Below, piece by piece: positions 43,369-55,621 of a stretch of 64,000 bases of DNA. Source of the stretch: Persicaria tinctoria (lineage: Eukaryota > Streptophyta > Magnoliopsida > Caryophyllales > Polygonaceae); assembly GCA_037127255.1 (NCBI GenBank), contig JBANSL010000005.1:77009160-77073159 (forward strand). The letters run 5' to 3'. The notes beneath the pieces are model-generated. The model saw only the letters and a program-made list of their open reading frames with translations, was not told where the DNA came from and made no database searches. Position numbers and translations under genes: made by a program. How positions within the stretch are numbered: the first letter of the stretch is position 1; each line of letters begins with the position of its first letter.

Positions 43369-43978
43369 TAGGGGTGTGCATGATTCGGCCCAAACCGAAT
43401 TTTTGGGCCGAACCAACACAAACCGAACCTAACCGAATCGAGCCGAAGTTTTTCGGTTCGGCTTTCGGTTTGAGAATTTTCATTTTTCGGTTTCGGTTCG
43501 GTTTGTGTTCGGTTTGTGTTAAACCGATTTTTTCTAATATTCCACTATATATGTATACACAATACTTTTTATACACTACATAAATACAATATACATATAT
43601 TGGTATACTTTATATATACATATATACACTATACATATACTTTATATAAAGTGTATATACATATATACACTATACAGTGTATATATACACATATACAATC
43701 ATACACTTTTTTTTTGTGTGTGTAGTGTGTAGTGTGTATATACACACATATATACGCTAATACATATATTTTTTTATGTTCGGTTTGTGTTAAATCGAAT
43801 TTTTTTAAGAGAATTTTTAAAAAAAATTTTTTTATAGAAATTCGGTTCAACTATGTTAAAACCGAACCGAACACAAACCAAACCGGTAAATAACCGAACC
43901 GAACCTAATGCTTTCGGTTTTGAAATTTTGAGATTTCGGTTTCGGTTCGGTTAGGTTTTGGGCCGATGCACACCCCTA
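43369..43978. mobile_element. hAT-type MITE in the FLA 3' flank
   Basis: Ends TAGGGGTGTGCAT and GATGCACACCCCTA are inverted, flanked by a perfect 8-bp duplication AATTCAAG (43361-43368 and 43979-43986). The paralogous flank at 133-140 has a single AATTCAAG and no insert, which proves the insertion. Arms are arrays of CCGAAC / GTTCGG words and the middle is TATACA-rich. Confidence 0.97.
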
Positions 43979-44050
43979 AATTCAAGGTGGAAAAAGGATC
44001 TCAAAGGCCTTTGGCTAGTTAATCTATCTCTTATGCAGTATTTTTAATTT

Positions 44051-46029
44051 TTTATTGGGAGAAAAAAATGGTAAATGCCCATATAATAAGATCTAATTAA
44101 TTAAATTTTCACTATTGAAGATTTATTAGTTAAATGTCCAATAACACCCTAAGTTGTCCCATATCTTCTTTCTTTTTTGGTGGTCGGGAAGCTGTCCCAT
44201 ATCTTTCTTTGTGCATCAAGAACAACTTCGCTCTCCACTTTCTCTCTCGCTCTCCAGCTTCTCCACACACAATCTCAATCCCAGGTATTTATCACCAATT
44301 TTCTCCCCGTAATTAAGTACAATTCGTACTTATATCCCGATCCTAGGTATCATCGATCACCACATATTGTCGGATAAAAATCGTTTTTCAGCATATACAT
44401 TGTTAACTATATACATCAGAATGTACATAGACGCATGCACCTCGGTGAAAATCAAAATTACGGCAAAAATCGTAAGGACCAGCTTTTTGGTCCGGTTCAT
44501 CACCATCTTTTTTGCCTGGTTCTGAGTATAAAGTGAGATATTTTTAGCCCGGTTTTGAATAGAACCGAGCTATAAAATCACTGTGTAATTTTAAAACATG
44601 AGTTTTTAGCACGGTTTTTAAACTATCATGTTATTGAATGGCCGGCCGGTGACCTTCGCATTCACGAAAAATTAGACCGTCGTCCGCACATCTAATAAGA
44701 GCAGAGGATCGGAGTTGGAGCTGGATAACAAGTTGCACTATTATTTACAAGTTATCGGTTGCATTTTCTAAAACCTACATTATTTATTTCCATTACACTG
44801 GAGTTTTGGTTTATTACATTATTCACTTACAAATGACATATTTTAAGATAAATTGGATTGATTTCTTTTGCAATTATATTTTCTAGTGTTCCATATAAAC
44901 ATTTCAAAGATGATATCTAAATGGGTGTCGGATCTTCTGTGCTTCGAGAAGACATTGGCATGTCGTAGTCGGAACCTTTGGGGGCAACGAGGCTCGGGGA
45001 TCTGATTATATCACAACCAATCCTAATCCTTGGCCCAAAAGTTTAATCCTTCACCCCCAAGGATTAATTGTGAAAAGACATATATCTTGCTTAGCCTTGC
45101 ATGACAAGTTACTCGTCTAACCCCACCATTGATTTGTTTGCTCGATTTATCATTCGATGGTTTGAACTTGTGGTGTTGGCATGCCTTTGGTGTCTTTTAT
45201 TTCGTTTCGTTGTTTGTGATTTGAGTGGGTCTTGGCTGGTTGTGGTCATGGTTGTGTTTTCACAACAACACCATTGTCTATGAGTTGCTTCCAGAGTTCT
45301 GTTGTCACATGTACCACCCAGGGATCGTACCCTATTGCACCTATTTTTTAACAGTGCAACTCCGGTAGTGTTTGGCTCACCTTCTACTAGCTCTTCAACT
45401 GAAGTGTTGGCCTCTAATTTTGCATGGTTTCATTCACGAGTTATCTTCCATCAGTTTTCAATCGACTACAAGTGTTAGATTTTTGTTTATTTGGTTGCCT
45501 TTACTTGTGACAATGTTTTCATCTGTTGATTTACCGACATCTTAGATTTTTGTTTATTTGGTTGCCTTTGTTTGTGACGATGTTTTCATTTGTTAATTTA
45601 TCAGCATCTCATAAATCAGGTCTGTCTAATCTCAAATTATTTCTTCATAGTTAACTTTCTCCCTTGCTTTCATATATACGGAGTACTTTATAGTATCTTT
45701 CTAAGTTATTTACAAATTTCTATTTGACCGTCTAAATTAAACCACGATTTTCAAGTATATATCTCAAATTGTGTTGACCTAAAAGTGTTTTTTTAATAAA
45801 GGTAACTTTTTATTTTTTAACGGGTAGCCGAAAGGGGAAATTTCTTAGCATTGCAGCTGAAATTTCATACTAACAAAGAGAAAACAATTGTGTAGCTATT
45901 ATATGCTTAAAAGTGTAATTGCTGAGCAATTTCAACTGCAGTGTGATCACGATCGAGTTCATACATTGACCTTTAACTAACATGAAGAAAATGAGCTTCC
46001 AACGTAATTACCACTCCCAAACATCCCTC
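44051..46029. other. Intergenic between FLA and the defensin-like gene
   Basis: No gene is supported. 44205-44284 is CT-rich with CAG/GTATTT and could be an orphan leader exon. 45100-45655 is an old retroposon ending like the one at 20363-20954 (GGTCTGTCTAATCTCAAATT), with a tandem pair of about 67 bp (45475-45542 and 45543-45609). Confidence 0.5.
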
Positions 46030-46037
46030 TATAAATA
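46030..46037 (+). promoter_or_regulatory. TATA box of the defensin-like gene
   Basis: TATAAATA stands about 150 bp before the ATG at 46183, giving a leader of roughly 120 nt if transcription starts near 46060. Position inferred from sequence only. Confidence 0.65.
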
Positions 46038-46182
46038 CACACTCCATCTCATTCTCATTACTCATTACTCAAACTAAAGCCTCTTCACATACATTTCCCA
46101 GTTAATTTGCAAAACCATTCAAGTGATCGAGCTAGACGAATCTCGTCGAGTACGGTCGTAGTAGACAACTGTTGACATTATA

Positions 46183-46425
46183 ATGGCGTCGAAGAAGCTG
46201 CTTCCAATTGTTCTCCTCGCCCTCCTCCTGCTCGCTACTAATCCCACCGCAGAGGCCGGGAGGGGACGAGAACTAGGAGGGAGTAGTTGCAAGTACGTGG
46301 GGAAGTGCAGCACTCAGGCGCAGTGCTCGTCGATGTGCAATGGCTCCGGCTACAGCCCTCACTCCGTCTTCTGTGACACTCATAAGCTCGGCGGCCCTCA
46401 GTGTTGCTGTTTCCCTTCTTCCTAG
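46183..46425 (+). CDS. Defensin-like small cysteine-rich secreted peptide
   Basis: 80 residues in one exon. Residues 1-25 (KLLPIVLLALLLLATNPTAE) are a clear signal peptide with cleavage after AEA. The mature part of about 54 residues has eight cysteines, including C-x3-C (CSSMC) and C-x-C (within CCC), the pattern of the cysteine-stabilised alpha-beta fold of plant defensin-like proteins. Such peptides act outside the cell in defence or signalling; which applies here is unknown. Many family genes have an intron after the signal peptide; none is needed here. The start has good context and a TATA box upstream. Confidence 0.82.
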   Translation: MASKKLLPIVLLALLLLATNPTAEAGRGRELGGSSCKYVGKCSTQAQCSSMCNGSGYSPHSVFCDTHKLGGPQCCCFPSS

Positions 46426-46879
46426 CTGCCTAGCTAGCTTTCTGTTCAACTCCATCCATGCATCGCCATTTCCACTATCGCTCTCACCTAGTTTATATAC
46501 ATAAGCAAGTTTTATCATGTAACCGATCGAAGGTCTAGTAACTACCTCCCTCGTATTCATATTTAACGTTAAATTTGAATACAAGGTGATTAAACAGTTA
46601 AAGCATGTAACTTTCCCTATTGTTTACCGAATTCAAATCTAAATTATTAAATATTTGTATTTTATTTATTAATTATTTTATATTATTCGATCTAAAGAAG
46701 AGCAACTATGAACAGAAGAGAAGAGAGTCAAGCAACCCATCCCGACTTTTCCCAATCAATATCCTATTTCATCTTCTGTATTGTTTCTCATATTTTGCGG
46801 CTTTCTGGCTAGTATTTCCGCTCCTTTTATAAATATAAAAAAACAAAAAAAAAGAGGGATGGTAGCAGGTCGCCTTGTT
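46426..46879. other. 3' region of the defensin-like gene and intergenic DNA
   Basis: No further gene seen. AATAAA-like signals are not obvious; the sequence turns AT-rich after 46560. Confidence 0.45.
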
Positions 46880-49030
46880 TGGTTTAAAGGGTTTTGATGT
46901 TCCAAGTTGATCAAGACCAATAATGAAAGAGTTTTGATGCATTGCTCACCAATTTAGGAATTTTGGACAAAAATCGAATTTTCCTAAAACTTTAAAGAGC
47001 AAGTCCTATTCAACTTTGTCGTACGTTTTTCCATATCTGATTTTATCACCATCCTTTACTATTCTTGAACGTGCGAAATATTTCTTAAGCTGTATATTAT
47101 CTTGAATGACTCTTTCCGATATAATACTCCTTGTTGCCGATTTATCAGCGATATGGTTTTAGCATGTCTGTAATAATTTTTGTGATGGTCTTTTAGATCA
47201 TTGTACAAAAGCTAATAGGTCGAAAATCATTATTATTGTTCTTGGGTTTTCCATTTTATGAATTAGGGAGAAAGTTTGGTTTATAGTTGTCTCAAGATTC
47301 TTCCAATATGGAAGAAACCTTCTATCGCTCTTGTAACTGTGGGTTCAACTATATCTCAATATTTTTGGTAGAATATCGTTGTCATTTCATTCAGTACCGG
47401 CGATTTGCCTTTCCCAATACGTTTTATATTTCTTGAGTTTTTATTGGTTGTGTCGATTTATTATTGTCCTATTTGATCACTTCATTGTTGATCAAATTTA
47501 AATAGTAGTTTAGAATTTCCTCTTTGATTGGTAATTCAAAAAAAAATTTTAGTTACTTGTTGGCTTTCCGTGTTTAGGATCTTCTTTTTTTCTTTTTCTA
47601 TTTATTCTTCTAGATGCGACTGGGTGGAAATAGCGAGAGTTTGTATCTAAAAGTTTTAAAGGGTAAATTACACATAACCACCCATAAATTGTGGTACTTT
47701 TCACATCACCACCCATAAAAACTTAAAGTACAGTAAACCACCCATAAATTAGTTATCTTTTCATAAGACCACCCACCCATTAAACCTCTATTTGTTTTGT
47801 TTAAAAAGATTAAAATACCCATAATTCAAGCTTATTTGTATTTAATGCAATGATTTGTTTTCATAAGACTTCCCATTTGTTAAATAATTCGGTTTTAAAA
47901 GGATAGATTAATTATAATAAAATTATTCATGTTTGGCTAATTTTTCAAGTGATATGTATAAGCTTAGCTTATTTTTTAAATGATATGGTTTATAATTTAA
48001 GATATGAGCAAATTTACCCTTCTCTTAAAGTAACAATTTTGTTTTATTTTAGAGCTTATCCCTATCTTATTCAACATTTGAAGGAGATGAGACTGTTAGG
48101 AGTATTGGTTGGAGTATTTTGGGTGGGTTTCAATTCAATTCTATTTTAATTATAATTCAATTATTTACTTCAGTTTATGTGAGCAGTTGGTTGTATAACT
48201 AAAAATCTCATAAAAACTGAGGTAAAATAGTAATTTAACCAAATAATCACATACACCGGGATAAAACTATTACATTATATATAATTAATAAATTATGGAA
48301 TCCAAACACACCCTTAATTTATCTTAAATTTTTTGTTTACCAAAGACGAGCTTGTCTATTTTACATGCAACATCTTTCCTTTACAAAGTACAAACAAATA
48401 AGCTTTGAATTAGGGGTATTTTAGTCGTTTTAAACAAAACAAATAGAGGTTTAATGTGTATGGGTGGTCATATGAAAACAAATCAAATTTATGGGTGGTT
48501 TACTGTAATTTAAGTTTTTATGGGTGGTTATGTGAAAAGTTTAATAATTTATGGGTGGTTATGTGTAATTTACCCAGTTTTAAATGTCTTGTTTTCACCA
48601 TCTGGCTCGTATTGTTTATGATAATTCATGATGCTTTCCTTTTTTAAAAAAAAATTCTATTCTATTTAATTATTTCATCTCTGGATTGGTTCAGTTGCTT
48701 AATTGTATGCATTGTGATTAGTAGGTCATCTATCCTTTTGTTTTCTTTTTTAAATTGGTCTTCTTCACCATATTAAACATCTGATATCCCGGATATTGTG
48801 TTTTCCATACTTGCTTCACTAGGGCTCTATAGTCCTCTCTTTTCAACCACATATTTTCATATTTAAATGATAGTACTTGTACTGCTCTTTGTTATATAAA
48901 TCCATCACAATTAAGCAATGGCATAAAGATGAAAATGCATGGTTTTTCGTTTTAATGTTTAGGTACCAATTAAGTATCTTTTGGTTTTTCATTTTAATGT
49001 TTAGGTACCAATTAAGTATCTTTTCTTCTA
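46880..49030 (-). pseudogene. Degenerate LINE (endonuclease-RT part)
   Basis: On the minus strand 48600-48800 gives LKREDYRALVKQVW and a following MFNMVKKTNLKKKTKG-like piece, the region after the endonuclease in plant LINEs. 46980-47480 gives RT pieces (RAIEGFFHIGRILRQ, SERVIQDNIQ, KTYDKVE). Many stops and frame changes. The Mutator-like MITE 47661-48575 has split it. A 42-bp tandem pair (48941-48982 and 48983-49024) lies at its far end. Confidence 0.7.
47661..48575. mobile_element. Mutator-like MITE with periodic motif arms
   Basis: Inverted arms of about 190 bp (GGGTAAATTACACATAACCA and mirror) are flanked by a perfect 9-bp duplication AGTTTTAAA (47652-47660 and 48576-48584). The left arm carries ACCACCCA at 47677, 47708, 47737 and 47768; the right arm carries TGGGTGGT at 48461, 48492, 48521 and 48552. 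The spacing is 31/29/31 in both arms. No transposase. Confidence 0.92.
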
Positions 49031-49526
49031 CCAAGGTTATGTCAAGTTTCTCAAAAATATTATTTGATTCCGATCTATTTTTTTGCAATTACAATTTACG
49101 ATATTGTATTTAAGAAGATCACATATTTGGTTAAACACGGTAGATTTTGCATTAGTACTTTTATTGCTGTTTACATGAAAATCTTTCACCGGCTCGATGT
49201 GGGGCTGGGAGGATTACCCAATTGCATAGAAAAGCATCAAGATTCAGCAACATTCATTGAAAGAAAAGACGTCAAATGGTGTTCATTGAGTTGCAGTAAA
49301 TTTAAGGACCAAAATGAGTCACTTGATTCAGCAGCATTATACCCTCTTTCTTACAACCTTCTTACTGTTGATTTTATAGCAATTCCCCACTTTTGAGGAA
49401 TAGAGCTTCCTTGTATAGTGTGGCCATTAAGATCTATCTTGTTAAGAGAAGATACATGAGATCCAAATCTAGTACAAAACACAATCTTGAACAAATCCTA
49501 ACATGCAAGGGGCAAACTTTAAAGGA
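49031..49526 (-). other. Probable 3' untranslated region of the next gene
   Basis: No coding seen. The part next to 49527 is the expected 3' UTR of the minus-strand gene; 49100-49400 has mixed composition with a short chance frame. Confidence 0.45.
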
Positions 49527-51956
49527 TTAGATAGTGTCTAACCAGGAGTCAAAATCCTCCATAACCTTGGACTTGGAACCAGGAAGAGCAGAAGATGACA
49601 GCTTCTTATCGGCGGTGTCAACCTTCGCCTCTATTGTGTGAGAAAAGGCATGTGTCACAGCAATATTAGATGTATCCTGGAGTAGGTCATCAATGTCATT
49701 GTCCATATTACTAGCTGGGAATGAAGACGTGCTAAGGTCCCGGGGAACTGAGTCATTGGCAGGAGCTCTAAACGCTAAAGATTCTCCACTTGGAAATATA
49801 GATGCAGAAGTTCGTTGTTTAGAAAGAGCGCTTGGAACACTGCTGTCAGTATTAGATGAACCATATAATTTTGTTTCATCAAATGAGTTGAGCAGCATGT
49901 CAAGCTCTGCCTCGGCAGTTCTTGCCTCAAATCTGGGCATTTTATTGTCGAGTTCAGCTTCATGAGTAGCCTTGAATGGTTCATTAGGATCCAAAACCCA
50001 GGAAGTACTAGTTTTATGAGCTGCTGCAATATCATCAGAATGCATCTCCTGCCTGAATGACAAAGGAGCTCGGCCGGTGGTATCCACCCTATCCTGTCGC
50101 AAACTACGGCCTTCTTCACTCACTACTCTTCTTTCGGCCAAGGAAGAGTTCTGGAAGGCCAAATCATCTACTTCACTGCTCTGTTCCACAGAAGCTGAAA
50201 CAGGCAACTTAGTATCTCTCTCAATCTTTGGGGGGGCACGCTGTACCAAAGAAACAAAATTACATAGAGAAAAGCTTGTGCAATGATGGAAGTATGGAAC
50301 TGACTGTGCATGAGTTCCAGTGTTTTTAGTGATTATGGAGCATGAAGGAACACTTTTTTTTTAGTTTTCAAAATAAAAAGGAAAACAGTCTCTGCTTAAA
50401 CAGGAATGCATTTCCTAAAGTTGGAAATGCATTCTTGTTTTAGTAGCCAAGTAAAGCAGGCAAATTAAGAATGCTGTAATAAAAATGAAGTTACACTATT
50501 TTCATAATGATCAAAGTTGGAATTGCATCCTTTAACAACACAGGATTTCTGAAATACTTAATGTCACTTAACAAGAATATGGATTAAAAAATAAAGAAAA
50601 ACAAAAAGGCGAGATCATACCAGTTCAGGTGGCAAAATGTCTTCTTCAATAAAGAGTCTTTGGGCTAAATCTATTTTCGCAAGCTCTTCACCAAGTGTCT
50701 GCAGATTTAGGCTTAAAAATGGTACCTAGAAATGATGCAGCTAACTCAGAAACTAAACTACCAAATGCTGTAAATTCTTGCTAAAGCAAAAATATATTCT
50801 CACATTATAGGAAAAAATGTTGCTTTAAATGTTTGAATAAGAGAAGGTAGAAAATAGACTCTCGTGAGCCCTGAGTAATCTAACCTCTTGGTTTGTAGTT
50901 GACTCGTCCTCCACCAAGAAATCATCACCACCGCTCCAGGAAAGAATGCTCTCTCCGCGGACAGAAAGCATAGATCCTAGTCCCTCGGAGAAGTCTATTG
51001 AAAATTCAAAATAGAGGTCAATACCCATTGCATCCAAACAAATTTGCTAGACAATCTTTAGAGCCTAAATAACCTAACATAACCAAAAAGGTTGTAAACT
51101 AGACGGAAGATGCAAAATAACGCATGAAAAGCAATACACATGGAATCAAGAAAGGCAAAATATCAATGTCATAAGTTCACAAAATTACAGTAAATTGCAG
51201 TAGTTTGTAGATCTCAAATCTAAATTGTAGCTCAATTCACAGGTTTTGAAGTGGAATTCCACTTCCCACAGGTAGAGATAGAACAACTATGAGATTGCAC
51301 AAAAAATGAGTGCATCAATCCCAAATGGTGAGCTAAAGGAATCCCTACCCTAAATTGTGGATGACGCATAAAAAACTAACTGAAACTCATTATAATTACA
51401 TTTCCAGGTGCATAAGGAAGTGGTTTTAAACCAAAGAAAGAGCAGATAGCTTTGTCAGCAATTTGAATTAGAGTTTTACATGTGAAAGCCATTATTCATT
51501 CCTCCCCCAAATTGAGCAACCGGATTCAAATTCCCAAATCATTACAATTTCACTTCGCAGATAGGAAAAGTTAGAGAAGGGGAAAGTACCAGGCAAAACT
51601 CCATTGAAAGAATCTGAGAAATTGACGGGCGGTTGGGACTTAGCTTGAGAAATCAGGAATCCGAAATCGGCACCTTTGCTCTTCGGCTTAACCACATCCG
51701 CCGTGGCCGCGGACGCTGAATCCGATCCGAATAGCTCCTCGTCTTCGTCTGAGTCGGCATAACGGTCCCAGTTTGAAGGAAGAGAACTGCTCGGATTGGA
51801 CCTCCGTTTCTCTCCCTCCCCCTTCAGAACCTTGGGGTCATTCGACGCCGACGATGAAGGAGGAGGCGTTGGCTGCGTGGTTGGGCGGTGAGGCTTTCTA
51901 GGCTGGTGGTGCTTTGTGTGCGACCTCTTCGATCTCGCCATTGCTTTCACATCCAT
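49527..51956 (-). CDS. Conserved-looking acidic Ser-rich protein, four exons
   Basis: Exons on the minus strand: 51590-51956, 50885-50994, 50621-50698 and 49527-50240. All junctions are GT-AG and in phase, giving 422 residues. The N-terminus is basic (MARSKRSHTKHHQPRKPHRP), then acidic (RYADSDEDEELFGSD), then KGADFGFLISQAKSQPPVNF. Exon 3 encodes TLGEELAKIDLAQRLFIEED; exon 4 has repeated LDMLLNSFDETKLY and DIDDLLQDTSN-type acidic helices and ends MEDFDSWLDTI. No domain is recognised. The layout weakly recalls the Arabidopsis CER16/RIPR protein, not verified. A CT-rich tract (51974-52003) lies in the probable leader. Confidence 0.8.
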
Positions 51957-51970
51957 CTTCGGCTCTTCGC

Positions 51971-52006
<36 letters not shown>

Positions 52007-52849
52007 ACGAGTACGTGCGGAATGACGAGTTTCGACACTGGCAAGGAGGATTTTCGTCAATAGCCTCTGAGTTGAGAGAAATTCCGTAAAACCACCTCTC
52101 ATTTGTTTTGTTTTGCGCAAATCAACCGTTATTTGTTAAAATTCAGCAAAAATACCCCCCTTTAATAATACTAGTATATATATAATTGGGCTACAGCCTA
52201 CAAGTATAATATAAATCTAATTATTAACAAAATTTTATCTATAATAAATATGTATCTAATGTATATAAATTCATATATAATTGTATTATAACACACCATT
52301 ATTTATAATAAAAAACTGCCCAAAATCACTTATTATTTGCCAAATATTGTACAAATTACTTTTTGCAAAATATATAAATAGATAGATAGATAGACAGATA
52401 GTTTTAGAGTTAGGGTAAGGGCGATCATCAGTAAAGAAGATCCTCTAACAACCACTGACTCACTGTCCTCCTCTTCGATTGATGATCATGCGGGTCGTCA
52501 ATCGAAGACAAAGAAACAAGAGAAGAAAAGGGGAGATAATGGAGACAAGAGAAGAAAAGGGGAAGAGGAAACATCATCCAATTCAGTTTGTTTTGATTAT
52601 TTTTTTAGGGTTTCTAGGGTTACATAATGGAGACAATTAAGAGAAGAAAAGGGGACATAGTATAAGGTTGGCGAGGGAGGAAGAGGTTGAGGTCCATCCA
52701 GGGAAGAGGACTGATCAAATAGCATACGTAGAGGGGGATGTCTTTTCTGGTTGGATCATTGTTATCCTCCCGAACTTTCAATAGGTATGTTTTGTAAGCC
52801 ACGATATATGAAAGGTGCGCCAAGGCTGAAAAATGGGTTTCAATTTAAA
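51957..52849. other. Upstream region of the four-exon gene, then AT-rich intergenic DNA
   Basis: 51974-52003 is a CT repeat (GA on the gene strand) in the likely leader. 52170-52400 is AT-rich with an ATAG tetranucleotide run (52380-52400). No gene seen. Confidence 0.5.
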
Positions 52850-53720
52850 GAATCAATGCAGAATCTCTTCATGTTTAAGTTTGGATTTGAGACTCACAAG
52901 GACTCAAGGAGAGAGTGATGAGAGGAGGGCATTGGCCTTTTGATAAGATGTTATTTGTGTTGAAAGAACCGAGAATGGAAAAACCCTAAAAATTAAGCTT
53001 CGAAACGATTCCTTTCTCGATAAGAGTTTATGATTTGCCCCTACAAATGATGGTAGAAGAAACACAACGAGGGAAATTGGAGAGGTGTTTGGAGGGATGG
53101 TGAAACTCGATGAGAATGAGATTCAAGCATGCCCAAAATTCATGAGAATGAGAGTGCGGCTGGATATCGATACAAAACCGTCTGAGAAAGGAAGTACATG
53201 TTGTTGAAGGTTGAAGGGAAGAGGATGTAGGTAGATATCAAATATAAGAAATTACCAAATTGTTGTTACACATGTGGGAAGCTCGACCACATGGAGACGG
53301 ACTACGAGACATGAGGATAATCATGAGTGTGGAGAGTGACTTCAAGCATCTTTGATGAAGAGGACGGTGGAAAAAGGTAATCATATATAAGGAAGAGAAC
53401 ATAAGGGGCCTAACCTTGTGAGTGAGGGGAAGATTGAAAACAGAGAGGAAGAAGGGAAGGGAAGTGGGAGAGAGGTTAGGCATGAGGAAAGCTGATCGAC
53501 CACGTGGAGATGAACTGCGAGACTAAGAGACATGAGGATAATCATGAGTATGTAGATTGGCTTTGAGCATCTTTAATGAAGAGGGCGGTGGAGAAATATA
53601 ATCGGGGATGAGGAACAGAACATAAGGCGTCTAACCCTATGAGTGAGAGGAAGACTAAAGACAGGGAGGAAGGAGGGAAGGGAAGTGGGAGAGAGGTCAA
53701 AATATCAATGGTAAATATTC
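52850..53720 (+). pseudogene. Degenerate LINE ORF1 (DUF4283 and zinc knuckle)
   Basis: Pieces in order match plant LINE ORF1: GHWPFDKMLFVLKEPR, FSIRVYDLPLQMM, MRMRVRLDIDTKP and a knuckle-like PNCCYTCGKLDHMETD in which the last Cys is Tyr. Stops and shifts are frequent. The segment after the knuckle is duplicated in tandem with a unit of about 208 bp (53278-53485 and 53486-53700). Confidence 0.65.
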
Positions 53721-54319
53721 TAAAAAGGGACGGCAACGGTGAGGAAATATTAAGGAAAAGGTTGGCATAGGATTTCTTTGGAAAGAGTGCTAGGGTACAA
53801 AGAGGGTGGTGGATATTGAAAAAATGGGTGTTGGGATTGCTAGTGGAATATGGAGTATGGTGAGTACTGAGAAAGGGAAAACGGAAGTAGGGGTCCAAGA
53901 GTGAATAGAGGGACAAAGGGAGGGAGACAGAGTAGTGGGAAGGAGAAACAGAGGATATGTGATATTAGTATAGGGAAAGAGGAAAGGAAAAGGTGGAAGA
54001 AACTTGCGAGAGTATGAGTTTATTATGAATTCCCGCGAGTGAATATAGTTAAGGAGAAAGAGAAAGAGAAAACATTAGGATACAAGGATTTTCGTGTTAT
54101 GGAATGAACGGCACAGGGTGTTCTGTAGAGAAAAATCTTTCTATTGCTATCAAAGGTTTCTAATTATTGTGATGGTTTTATGGATACAATCACAATGACA
54201 TAATAATTTCACATGCTTCTTACCAAAACACGGAAATTCTTTGTGTTCCATTGTTCTCTCTTTCTCTTTTACTATATTCACTCATAAAGACTCACAATAC
54301 TTAAACCAGTAGGTTAGAT
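53721..54319. other. Purine-rich intergenic DNA
   Basis: GA-rich plus strand without a recognisable gene; the long minus-strand open frame here (53542-53916) is low complexity and not supported. Confidence 0.5.
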
Positions 54320-54515
54320 GATGGCATTGACATATGGTGTGAAATTCGAGGTACCACATTTTGATGGCATTGAAAATTTCAATGTTTGTCAATGATGAGT
54401 ACTAACACACCAAGGAATGTTAAAGGTGGTAAAGGAGACAAAATCCGATATAGTTAAAGAGGAAGACTGGAAGAGATGCAGGAAAGTTTGGGCTTTCAAT
54501 GGAGAATTTGAGAGA

Positions 54516-54568
<53 letters not shown>

Positions 54569-54640
54569 GTGTTTGGTGAAGTGTCCATTCCATAACCTGA
54601 TATATTCACTTTTTCTCATTGTTTGATCTAGGACCCTTCA

Positions 54641-55619
54641 ATGAGCAAGTCACAGGTACTTGGTGAAGTGTCCAAAGGATTATATCTTACAACTATGGAA
54701 TCAAGTTCTGAAAATCTTGACAAAGATGCTTCTATGATCTTATCTTCTGTTTTACATGGTGATTTGCTTAGCAATGCAAATTGTAAACAAGCTTTAAGTG
54801 CTCATGCTATATCTCTTAAATTGTGGCATTGCAGATTAGGTCATGTACCTTTTGATCAATTGTTTCATTTTGAGTTTCTAAAAGATCTTACAAGACAATC
54901 TAAACATCATGTTTGTCATATTTGTCCTCGTGCAAGATAGCACGTACAGGAATTCAATTCCTATAAGTTCAATAAAATCTTTGTGTTGCTTTGAGTTGTT
55001 ACTTGTTGATATTTGGGGACCTTATAATGTTCCAACTCATAATGGTTTTAAATATTTTCTAACTATTGTGGATGATTTCTCAAGAGCTACTTGGACACAC
55101 TTAGTTGCTGCTAAGAGCAATGTCTTTTCTGTATTGAAAGCTTTTATTACCTTTGTCGGTGTTCAATTCAATGCCAAAGTGAAGATCATCATATCAGACA
55201 ATGGCAATGAATTCTGCAGTCATGAAGCTCAACAATTTTATTCAGACAATGGTATTTCGCATCAAACAACATGTGTCTAGACTCCTCACGTACGGAATGA
55301 TGTAGTGGAACGCAAGCTTAAACACTTATTGGAGACTGCTCGGGCATTGTTGTTTCAATCTAAGCTTCCTATCAAGTATTGGGGAGAGTGTCTTCTTACT
55401 GCAACTCATCTAATCAACAGATTTCCTTTAGCAGCAATACAATTCAGAACTCCATATGAAATCCTTTTTTAAAAGAGTCCTGATTATTCTATGTTAAGAG
55501 CATTTGGATGTCTATGTTTTGTAAGCACTGTGAAGAGTGGCAGATCCAAGTTTGATCCAAGAAGTGATCCTTGCATATTTGTTGGATATCCACATGGTCA
55601 GAAAGGTTATAAGGTTTTG
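54641..55619 (+). pseudogene. Copia pre-integrase and integrase remnant
   Basis: Reading changes frame near 54937 and meets stops at 55278 and 55470. The HHCC zinc region is seen in WHCRLGHV...CHICP. The DDE core shows VDIWGP and SDNGNEF; the Glu region is changed (VERKLKHLLETAR where QNGVVERKNR-like sequence is usual). It ends in [19 protein letters not shown], and is cut by the nested element. Confidence 0.85.
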
Positions 55620-55621
55620 TG

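Noticed and set aside
49693..49965. 90-codon plus-strand frame
   Set aside because: Antisense shadow of the last exon of the four-exon gene.
53542..53916. 124-codon minus-strand frame as a gene
   Set aside because: Ser/Pro/Leu low complexity opposite a purine-rich plus strand; it overlaps a LINE ORF1 relic on the other strand.
54389..54626. Open frames with Glu-Arg or Ser-Leu runs
   Set aside because: They translate the GA microsatellite inside the old copia relic.
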